From positions 1-38,597 of the forward strand of contig JAYMTF010000356.1 of the NCBI GenBank assembly GCA_036897485.1: a DNA stretch of 38,597 bases, in the 5' to 3' direction. Below, piece by piece: positions 9,184 through 18,952 of the stretch. Within the stretch, counting starts at the first letter, position 1; every line of letters begins with the position of its first letter. Below the pieces are notes generated by a model. It saw only the letters and a list, made by a program, of their open reading frames with translations. It ran no database searches and was not told the origin of the DNA. The translations under genes were made by a program, and so were the position numbers. The stretch comes from Pelargonium nanum. Lineage: Eukaryota > Streptophyta > Magnoliopsida > Geraniales > Geraniaceae.

Positions 9184-10859
9184 GCTTGCCCTGGATAGGG
9201 TTTGGATTTGGGGATTTGAAAATTAGGTTAGGGCTTCTGATCTGGTTTCTTATCTATTTTGTTGAGCATGCTTTTACTGATTGTAAGTATTGATCTGGAC
9301 TTAAAGAAATTGCTTTGATCTACTTGTCTAGCTTTATCTGTTTTGCTTTCATATTTGTAATTGTTGTTTAGGCATAAATCAAACAAGTTCATGAAATTTG
9401 TTGTGGATTAATGATGCAAATTGTCCTCCCAATCTGAATATGATTCTGGTAGTCTGAATTGTTTATTTGCAATGGTGATATTGTCTTCCCAAGCTCGACT
9501 ATTCTGCATTTGATGGTTATTGTCATTTTATCATCTTAGCTAAGTTCTTTAAGAACAAGGAAGATATGTGAGAATGATATAATTGAAGTCCATAGCCCAA
9601 TTCATTGGTATGCATTGACACTAATGGAAGTAGTGCAATGATAGGTGTTAGAAATGAAGATTTCTTGTTTGTTCAGTTGTATAAATAGTTGCATAGTATT
9701 GAATAAGCTACATATTTGTATTCTCTTCCTATACATCTTTATTTTCAAACATGATAAATAGAACCGATAGGATTTTATCTATATGACTATTTCATTGATT
9801 GCTGGTATAGGATAATTGAGCTCCAGGGATGTGGAAGTGAGGTTGTTACATGTTTAAAGTTGGTTTTCATATATCATGCAATTAGTGTTGCAGGTGATGT
9901 TCAGTAAATTTTTAGGTTTGTTGAGTTTCATATTCTTTAGTATTCCTTCCTGTGTACAGTGTTACCTCTGGATATTTTGTTTAGCACATGTCTGGTTATG
10001 TCTTATGTGCAAAGATCTTGAGGTATTTTGTTGGGTAGTAGTGAGTTCAGGTGTTTAATTCTTAAATGAACACCTTTCAGGAATATGCACTAGCTGGAAT
10101 TTACGAATGTTGATGTGATTCTAAACTCTTGTTGAAAACTTGAAATTTAACGTTATGCTTGGATCGCGGGGCTTTCTTTCTGTTCAGAGTTCACTATTAG
10201 CTATATTAGGTTGTATGTAACCAATTATTATTCTGTTTTCCATGTCAATGAAATCAGGCATTGCAACCAATATAAATTTGATAAACCAACAGATCTCCGA
10301 GCAGCATTGATCTGGAAAGATCCTGTTCTAATATTGGTATGGTAGGCATTCTATTATGAGAATTCATGGATAAAAAGATGGTTGTCGAATAATCCAAAAC
10401 TACTTTCGCTGTTAAGCAAAAACTATTTTGTATGAACTGGAAGTGGCAATTAACAGATGAGAAAATGGGTATTGAATTTTCCATACCAAGCAGAGAGCAG
10501 ACCAAATGCTCATTTGCGCAGGATTTTAACGTACAACCCGCATAAAACCATGGAAGCTCCAATTCTGTGTACAATATTTAGTTACATACTCCACAAAGGA
10601 ATCTGCTTTTCGGAGCTAAAGCCATCCTTCGGTTAGCTCGCTTAACCAGATCATTGGATAAAATTACTTAAATATGTACCAGAATTATAAATCTTTAAAT
10701 TGCTCCTTCAAACTTAACCAAGCCAACAAATGTTAAAGGACTACAATATGAATGATAAGAAGCAAAACAACACTATACATGTACAAGTACAACACATGCA
10801 AACAATAAATGTACACCCTTCATTTCAAAACTCTACAGCACATTGATGCTCTTAACTTC
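9184..10859. other. Spacer between H2B and the ARM-like gene, no gene seen
   Basis: The H2B 3' UTR probably occupies the first 150-300 bp (T-rich with 'ttgtaattgttg' near 9356). The rest is AT-rich without protein-like frames. Short open frames at 9876-10058 (+) and 10254-10574 (-) lack codon bias or recognisable motifs. The 3' UTR of the minus-strand ARM-like gene enters from the right. Confidence 0.5.
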
Positions 10860-13800
10860 TTAAGATGTTTTTGGCTTTCTTAGTTTTCCCCAACAAGAGA
10901 AAATCAACCTCAATATAGAATACAATACAGTCATTATGCACGACATGACGAAGTTCCAACAAGAAAAGGGCCAGTACCATGGATATAGTAGCCGGAAAAA
11001 GAGACTAATAATATGCCGTGGGTATCGCCCAACCTGCGCCACAACAATAATGTATTAGAAAATACGAGCATTATATATGGTAAAAAGGAAGGGTATGTAG
11101 ACGGGCTGATCTGTGGCCACACTTTTCCATAACAAAAGAGCATCCACATGCATGCAACTAAGTACACTGCATGAATGTCCAACAGGTTTCTGAAATCTGA
11201 ATGGTAGCATTGAGCTAAACAGACACCACTAACATTAAAGTTCACCTTAGAAGCTATAAGTTGAACATCATTCTGAATAACCATATCGTGGACCTATTTC
11301 TTTTTTCATCTCTTCTGGACAGACAGGGTAGAAAGTGTCGAACGTTCATCCCGAGTAGACGTAGCAATTCAGATTTCGAAACAAATTGAAAAGGAGTAAT
11401 CCGAATCCGATTCGAAAGGAGATCAAATCAGATGTTTTCATATCAGATCAAATTTTGGATTTTTAGTGTAAAATGAGCGGATACATGCGGATTTGCCCAA
11501 TAGTCCCTGATTTTTAGTGTAAAATGTGCTTTTGTTTTTTGCAGGATAAATGAGATATGTTCCGAAAATTGATAGTGACGGATCGGTTTTAAGTTAGTTT
11601 GGATTTTGAATGACGACGGATTCGGATGCAAATTGCTACCTCTAAACCCGAGCATTACTATAGTGACATTATTTCTAATCAGGGACTATTTTGAACCGAA
11701 TGGGAATAAATAATTATTTGTTAGTAAATTAGGAATCCTGCAATCTAAATCGGTGGGGATGGGAGTGAGAATTCTCTCAACTCTCCAGCACTCTCGCAAG
11801 TGCAACTTGAATCCTATAACCTATTAACCAAAGCACATGGGGACAAAGACTTTGCTAGGCCACAGAGCCAGCAAATAGCCTAAATGATATGAGAACAATA
11901 AATCATTAAATGTAACAAGTGTGTGAATAAGCTACTGATTAGGATTTTAGAAATCTACTCACAGGGAAAAGTGAATCTAATGCATCCCAGGCTGCATGCC
12001 GAACAGCTCTTGTAGGGTACATTGGCCCACCAGGAGAAGTGAAGCTGTATAAACAAGTCTTTAACCTTGTACTTGTCGTCATTCTAAGTTCCATGCCTGC
12101 AGAAAGTATCAGAACAGCTACCCTAAATTCAAAAGATCTAGACATTAAAACTCTCAAGCTCAAAAGCCTTTAAAATAGTACTACCGTGAAGAACTTTAAT
12201 CTGTGAGAGGTAATGTAGAAGAACTGGCTCCACCTTTAACTTCTGCAGCTGAAAACAGAAGAAAAAAACCTTTAACCATTAGATGAGGTTATAACATACA
12301 CAACATTTCTTCATAAAAAGTACTATCAAATTCAACAATAGATCACAACTACAAATTTCATATTCACCTGATCAGAAACTTCAATTACAAAAATATCTGC
12401 GGGACCACCAAGCAAAAATGCATTTGGAAAATCAGGCAAGTGCTTCAAGAAGGCTTCAAGCTTGTCAACTGTTTAAAAGAACAAATTGCAGCTGAACATA
12501 TAGAATGGAGCCCAACACGCAAAGCTAAACAAAGAACTTTGCCTACCTGAATCATAAAAGAAAATAAACCTTGAAAGTAGAAGATATAGATCACGCTGGG
12601 CCTGTGATGAATAATAGAAGAAAGGCAAATCATATTTTCAAAACGAATCTCATTTTGATGGATGATAACTCCACATCACACTTATCTAGACAATGACAAC
12701 TATTCTATATATAAAAATATCCAATAAAAAATTCAAAGCATTGATGCAATACCTGTGGGGCAATTCTGCTCAACCGTGTGGACTCCAAAACAACTTCTTC
12801 AAGAAGATACTGAATCAAAAAAAAAAAATAAAAAAAAAATATATATATATGACAAAAACACGTCAGACATGAAACATTTTTAACATATATATCATATAAA
12901 TAAACATGTAATCCTTAGAAAAATTCTCACGTGAAAGAGGGACTGGAAACGTCTCGTGTTTGTTTGGATGTCAATCCTGCAACAAGTACAATAATTTAAT
13001 CATTATAACTACTCCTACTATACATAGACATACATGATTCATTGAAGAGATTTTTAGGACTTAAGTACAACATTATCTCATTTATGTGTTGCTGTCATAA
13101 TTTTGACAGGAAGTTGTGTCAATAGGATGTTCTATTTCTTATGGAGATACAAATTCAGGCCGAGACAAATTTATTAAAAGGCAACCAGATTATAGTAATT
13201 ACTAATGAGTAATGATATAAGGATATCCTTATAAGGTACTCCATTCGTCCCAAAATAAGTGTTATCCTTTCATTTTGAGAATAATTGAGGAGAAGTTAGT
13301 TAGTGTTGTATATTTCCTGCTCTATCCCTATGCACATGTGTTGTAACAATCTTAAGGGATACTAACTTATTATAGGGGCACTATTGGTAGTTCATGCACA
13401 ACTGGCTTCTTAAAAAGGACATAGGACACTTATTTTGGGACAAAATTGCAAGTTAAACATGACACTTATTTTGGGATGAAGGGAGTGGAGTATTAGACAA
13501 CTCTCATTGTCCAGTAAACTTTTACTTTGTAGTGATATAAAAACAACTATGAAATGAAATTATGGGTACCTGTCAGATTAATTATGCATTCTACTGCATT
13601 GATGCTTTCATTATTTCCCAATGTAAATATGCAGATGAAATATGGGGTAGCAGTATTTGGTCTCTAGACATTAATGTACTGGATTCTAATACTTCCGGTT
13701 TAGAACAATACTATAAGCGCCGCAAGGCACACAAGGCAAACCCTTTTTGCAGCCATGGTGCAAGGCGTGCGCCTTTTGAAAATGAGGTGCAAAATGTATT

Positions 13801-15209
13801 AAAAATAGAAAAATTATTTAGGCATTTTAAAAGTTAGCATACTTAAAAAAGATCAACCAAAGGAGTCAAGGATAAAACTAATAGTTCTAACAGTTCTAAT
13901 AGTCATCATTCTAATGCTAAATGTTAAAAAAGAACATAAAAAGAGACTCATGCACAATCAAAATCAAGTAATCAATTCTGACAAAATCTATATCATGGTC
14001 TTCATCCTCCTTGAGCAGGGAATCACTATTCCATCCTATTATCAAAAGGTATGGTGTCTTGGTGGCTAGAAGCTCTCCAAGGTTGAAGGCTCAGATTTTT
14101 GGGAGAAGAAAAGTTCGGTACCGGAATGCATATGGTTGTTTGTCTCATTCATATTAACTTCTATTGTTCTATGTTTTGTCAACCTATAGGCTTAAAAGGC
14201 CTATGATAACACTTGAGTTTTTTTAATAGCTCTAGAAGGCTTTGAGTGCATATTTTACCAATGGTGCACCTTACTTGTGCCTTGCTGCGGCATGCGCCTT
14301 GCCTCCACAAACTGTGCAGGAAAGGCACGCCTTAGGTGACCCTGCACCTTGCGCCATGGAGCAGCATGGCCATGCCATTGATAAAATTGGTTTTGCATAT
14401 ATCATGCTGCCTTCAACAGTTATAACAATGGGTTTTCATGTAATTAACCTTCATAGAAGAAACCCATGATGCTCTGCTTCATGTGAAAGGACTAGGGTAA
14501 AAGGGAAATTTTGAATGGTTAAAACACTAAACACCTTTTCTTTCTCCCACAACAATCATAGGACCAAAGGAAAAATATGTTAAGATGTTTTGACCCCAAA
14601 AGTGAAACTAACTGGTGACAATCTCATCAGCACACAGCGTTAAACATTACCGAGCAATGATGCAAGTTAATTTTGAGAAGTCAACAACTATTGACTTACA
14701 ACACAGACAATCATAATCCATAAGTAATTTTCAAAATTCGTACCAGAAAACATTTGTAGCACCTTGGACAAGAGCAGATGAGTAGCGAAGGAGGTCTTCA
14801 GAATTACCAGGGCAAACTTCGAATAGCTGCAGAAAAAGTGCAATCAAAATACCATGTTACAATTATTATGGCGCCAATGAAGAAGCCTTCAATGACGAAG
14901 AACCAGTCTTCTGCAAATTAAGGTGGTTATGATTGACTCAAAAAAGAAAAAGAAAAAAAGAAAAAAAAAAAACTCATCCGTAAGAATTGGTCATCTGAAT
15001 TTTGAGAGATAGAGAGGATACATCAACGGCACAAATATTCCCCCAAACCAATGTCATTCTCTGAATTCTTTTCCAATCTCTATCTTTCCTTGAATTTAAG
15101 TTGTTTGTTTTTGTTTTTTTTTTTTTTGTGTGTGTGAAGATTTTGATCTAAATATCAAGTTTTGACAGTAAGGTATGGATCTAAGGTTTTAGACAGCAGA
15201 GAGATAAAT

Positions 15210-15249
<40 letters not shown>

Positions 15250-17021
15250 TGAGAGAGAGAGAGAGAGTCCATGATGTTGTTGAAGCTGGGGCTACAATGT
15301 TCCATGCACAAAATATTCTCCAGAAAACAACTTCTTCTTTCCAAAAAAAAAGTCATTTTCTGCTACAAACGGCTTCATTATCATTTGACAGGAAGATATT
15401 TCCAGTTGACTTCTTTTTCAATGTGACACCGAGCACTTGATAATACAAAATCACTTTCCATAAAGAAGTTTTCAATGAACCAAGCACAACCTTAATTGTT
15501 AACTGGAGGCTCACATATCCAGAAAGGAGTATGTCAGTTTGAAAGCAAGCAAAACAAGACAATAGGCAAGCAAAGTAGTGGTTAAATTATAAATCAAAGG
15601 ATTAAAGAGCTTCCAAACTAGTGGTCGGCTGGCAACCAAGTTCCAGTCAGGCAGGAAATCTTGGCATTAAAAGAACACTTCAAAAGTGCCTTCGATTTCT
15701 CCAAAATATAGATAGCAATACATTAGACCCACAAACATAAAGAAACAAATTTTCATATTGCACGAATCCATACATGTTCAAAAGAAAATTTTCAAATTGA
15801 AGTAGCATCTGAAAAATACACCAAATGGAAGCTTTCTTACCCATTTGTGGAACAAGAGGGCGAAGATATGAGTTGCAAATGACTGGCTCCAGAGTTGGAC
15901 AATCAGACTAAGGATAGGTTTTACACTCTCAGGCACCCAGACATAATGATCGGCAAGCATGTCATAAAAGCATAATCGACCATTAAGGTCATAATCAGCA
16001 GGGGATATTAAATCTTCTTCGCTGCTGGAAGTTATATCTTCTTTTAGTTTGACTGCAGAAAATGAAAACCAAATGAGGATAGTGATAAACATAGTAGAAA
16101 TAACTATTGTGAATCAAAGAAACATGATGAACAGAATCAACTTAGTAAGATCATTCTTCTATTTTGAATCAACACAAATACAGATTAAATATGGCACCGA
16201 AACCATGAGGCACTTATAGTTCCAAGAATATGTTCAAATCAATGTGTTTATAATCATGCCAAATCTCCATTCTCCACCACATGGATATTTCCACACATTA
16301 TTACAGCTCGCTCACATGACACATCCACCCACGCTGAGAGCTAACACCTAAATCTGCAAACTACATTTACATTCATTTTAACACAAACACCCAAATTGAA
16401 ATTGTTGCCCAACAAAAAGATTCTAGATCACACTTTTAAAACTGGTCCCACTATCTGAATCATGTCACTCATGATTAGGATAAAATTTCCCCAACTTCTG
16501 TCCAGAAATGAAAATTGCAGAACAGCATAATTAGATTGGCAAAAGCTAGCATGAATCCAAAGCTCAATCACTCGTAGTTCCTAATCTCCAATTTCAACGA
16601 CTGTAACAAAACTTTGGGAAAATAGACGAATTCTGAGCAACGAAAACCTCAACCAACCTCTAGCTCGGTCATCAACCTCTAAAGCTATATCAGCGAACAA
16701 CTCCTGCAAAAGTTCGGGTCTCTGAGACGGAGAATTCACTGCCTGCAATAAGATTGAATTTAAGCATGTTTTCATCATTTCTGCTTTTTAGAATATTCAG
16801 CATATCATTGAAAAAATGTGAGCAATAGAATATATCTTCCAAATTCAATTAGTCAAGGAAAAACCGAAAAATCAATGTCCAATATTTTCCTCCACTTTCC
16901 GGCAAAACAAACAGGAAATGAGGTGATTAAGGAAACGAACCCGTTGAAGCTTCTTCTGAATTTCTAGACTAAGAGCGTCTAGAAAAGCAGATCGTCGATA
17001 CGGTCGAGAAATTTCTGACAT
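10860..17021 (-). CDS. Plant ARM-like protein of unknown function, 11 exons
   Basis: Exons, in transcript order: 17021-16941, 16742-16658, 16052-15841, 14826-14744, 12976-12931, 12809-12753, 12601-12547, 12468-12368, 12248-12185, 12096-11963, 11033-10860. All junctions are GT..AG and keep one frame, giving 363 aa from MSEISRPYRRSAFLDALSLE to LRKPKTS. I recognise it as an uncharacterised plant protein usually annotated 'ARM repeat superfamily'. Conserved-looking segments are LCFYDMLADHYVWVPESVKP, LLRYSSALVQGATNVFW and YPTRAVRHAAWDALDSLFP. The body is helical. The C-terminus (about residues 307-350, VGRYPRHIISLFFRLLYPWY onward) is rich in aromatic and hydrophobic residues and could be membrane-associated. 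No catalytic motif is visible. The function is unknown to me. Confidence 0.85.
11351..11652. mobile_element. Candidate inverted-repeat element (MITE-like) in last intron of ARM-like gene
   Basis: The left end has 'tagacgtagcaatt' (near 11356-11369), matched in inverted orientation by 'aattgctacctcta' (11631-11644), one mismatch over 14 nt, with more distant similarity to the tips (ccgag / cccgag). The interior is AT-rich with repeated 'tttttagtgtaaaatg' phrases at 11460 and 11510. I found no clear target duplication, so boundaries are uncertain. Confidence 0.4.
12811..12852. repeat. A-run and (TA)n at splice acceptor of ARM-like exon 6
   Basis: On the coding (-) strand the run reads (AT)n, then long T tracts, then gattcag|TATC. 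It therefore forms the polypyrimidine tract of the acceptor for the exon at 12809-12753. It is likely to be length-polymorphic. Confidence 0.6.
13237..13492. mobile_element. Stowaway-type MITE in intron 4 of the ARM-like gene
   Basis: The left end, TA-CTCCATTCGTCCCAAAATAAG (from 13237), and the right end, 'cttattttgggatgaagggag' (ending near 13485) followed by tggagta, are inverted repeats of the plant Stowaway (Tc1/mariner) consensus CTCCCTCCGTCCC. The total is about 250 bp with no coding capacity. The right boundary is ambiguous: the canonical tip ends at 13485 followed by TG (a mutated TA), or the repeat extends to 13490 followed by TA. Confidence 0.75.
13716..14365. mobile_element. GC-rich inverted-repeat element in intron 4 of the ARM-like gene
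   Basis: Two GC-rich blocks (about 13716-13800 and 14260-14365) stand out of an AT-rich intron. They contain many copies of 'caaggc' and 'gccttg'. The left block has 'gcgccgcaaggcacacaagg'; the right block has 'cttgtgccttgctgcgg' and 'gccttgcgccatgg'-like inverted counterparts. This looks like a foldback or hAT-like non-autonomous element. The superfamily is not determined and ends are approximate. Open frames at 13562-13837 and 14242-14469 run through these blocks and are not genes. Confidence 0.4.
15211..15268. repeat. Compound (GT)n(GA)n microsatellite
   Basis: About ten GT units run into (GA)n interrupted once by GT. It lies in intron 3 of the ARM-like gene. A flanking T/G-rich run at 15109-15136 is also low complexity. 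Confidence 0.9.
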
Positions 17022-18952
17022 TCTGACGAAACGTAGAGCGATTTAGCATTTGAGAAAACCCTCCGATCCGAACGTCGACAGCCCGTCCTCGCCGTGAGAG
17101 CTTCTTCAGAAAAAGCTTAAACGGAGCATCAAATTGGAGCTTTGTGGTCTTTGATTGGGACCTAAATGCAAATATGTAAATATGGAGGTTATGGTTGCAA
17201 AAAGCAATTCACATAAATGGAAGAGAGTCGATCTGGCGTAGCAGAGAAGTTAACACCGCGGAGCCTTGACCTTGTAACCGGTGATTGCCATGTTTTTACA
17301 CGTTTTTGTGTTTTTCGTTAAATTTAGAGAAGTGATCGGATCACACGGGAGGAGGATAGTTAGGTCACAGATGAAATATGATTGGGCCACGTTCCAATAT
17401 ATTTGAACAGTATATTATGTGATTGGAGATTTTGTTATCTGATTTGGATATGGCTACAGTTATTACAGTGTTAGATTGCTATGCATTGATCCAAATTAAT
17501 GTTATTTGTCTAGTGTTAGTACTTGATTATAGATAACACAATTCAACATATGCCATCAATTTAAGTTGACTTTGATCTAAGTATTAAGTATGCAAAAAAT
17601 TCAACTTCTCATTCATTTACTTTATCAAATAATACAAATAAACCGAATCAAAGTTCAATCACGTAATAAAATATACGCAGAACATTATTGTCTCTACCAA
17701 TTTTTAAGGTATATATTATTTATTTAATAACAATATTTATTCAATAATTTGAGTTATTGAGTTAGTCATAAGAACGCCACGCGGTGTGGCGTGAGAAAAT
17801 AATTTAAATTATCGTATCTTAATTTTAATAAAGATAAGATACGTTCGTTTATAGATGAAAGGGGATACAAATTTTGTTATGGTTGAAGTGCTAGACAATC
17901 GATTTAACTATTTTTAGATGGAGATAGACGCAATTTTTGTTATAGTTGAAGTGGTAGTTTGAATCTATCTAATTAAATTCATACACAAATTTTGTTATGG
18001 TTGAAGTGCTAGAGTATATATGAAGCACAATAAATTGTACAATTTTCTTATCTACGTTTTTAAGGTAATTTCTTAGAAATGTTATAAGTTTCGATAGTCT
18101 TGCAAGATCCCGGTCTTGGTGAGTCATTGGAGTCTGTACACGAGTAGCACAACAATAAGAGGAAGCTTCGAATATGTTTTTTGGACATTGCCTCATGCAT
18201 GAGAGTAAAAATCTCATCAAGAAAACACAAAACTAAGAGAAAAAATTGTAAAAAACAATAAATAACTCAAGTTGTGACCTCACCTCCCTTTCAGAGATAA
18301 CTATTAACACTTACAAACTCGACTTGTGCTCTAGGCTATCATTTGCGGGCACAGGGCGATTTGAATTACTGACCCTCACTTTCTCTATTTGATAAAAGAA
18401 TTACATTTGAATTATTGACAACATAAATACAGGTAGAAAAATCAATCAGAAACTACTATTCATTACCCATTCCAATCCAAAAGATGGCAATTTTTGGGGT
18501 CATCACTTCTAGGGCCACAAGAGGCAATATCATTAGATGGCACAATAATTATAATTAACACTGCACCTACTACAGCCAGGTCCCATTATTGACTATAACG
18601 CCAAAATCTACATGCTACAAGATAACCTAGATTTGTCCATCCAAGGCATTTCTATCTTTTCAGGGCAGTCCTGTCAAGCTCATTATTCGATATGTGGAAC
18701 CAGACTACATGTTTCAGTATTAGCCACAAAATAAAAGCACAACAGCCATTTGTAGTTGAACCTTGAAAACATACCAATTACAAATACATAACTATTGAAT
18801 ACTATTATATACAGCTATGAGCATTTATGTAATCAGATGCCACATACATGTAAAGGTTAGTAGATCATAAAAACAAACAGACAAGCAAGCTCTGGAGAAT
18901 CCAAAGCTGAGATGGAAATGGACTACTATGTGATGAACAAAGAGTTATCTAC
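17022..18952. other. Spacer between the ARM-like gene promoter and the ACT-domain gene 3' end
   Basis: The first about 150 bp are the leader and promoter of the ARM-like gene, with GC-richer sequence ('cgacagcccgtcctcgccgtgag'-like near 17074). The remainder is AT-rich and holds a 7-bp-stem hairpin (acgccac/gtggcgt, 17774-17792), a three-copy repeat (17852-18012), a repeat shared with the 7.5-kb region (around 18090-18210), and the probable 3' UTR of the ACT-domain gene (about 18750-18952). No gene is supported; the open frame at 17969-18220 lies in repeats. Confidence 0.5.
17852..18012. repeat. Three-copy direct repeat, 27-nt core
   Basis: Core copies are at 17868-17894, 17931-17957 and 17986-18012. 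Copies 1 and 3 are identical over 27 nt (they start caaattttgttatggttg and end gaagtgctag); copy 2 differs at about four positions. Copies 1 and 2 share extra upstream similarity (tagatg...) so the unit there is about 63 bp; the second spacing is 55 bp. Confidence 0.8.

Noticed and set aside
10254-10574. 106-codon minus-strand frame downstream of H2B
   Set aside because: No conserved motif, no splice context with the ARM-like gene, AT-rich intergenic composition.
13562-13837. Open frame inside ARM-like intron 4
   Set aside because: It runs through the GC-rich inverted-repeat element and is on the strand opposite to the host gene.
15162-15440. Frame with CVCVCERERERVRERER
   Set aside because: Translation of a (GT)n(GA)n microsatellite.
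17774-17792. Short GC-rich hairpin acgccac-gcggt-gtggcgt as a terminator or regulatory RNA
   Set aside because: A 7-bp stem alone in an AT-rich spacer; similar words are frequent in plant repeats and nothing else supports a function.
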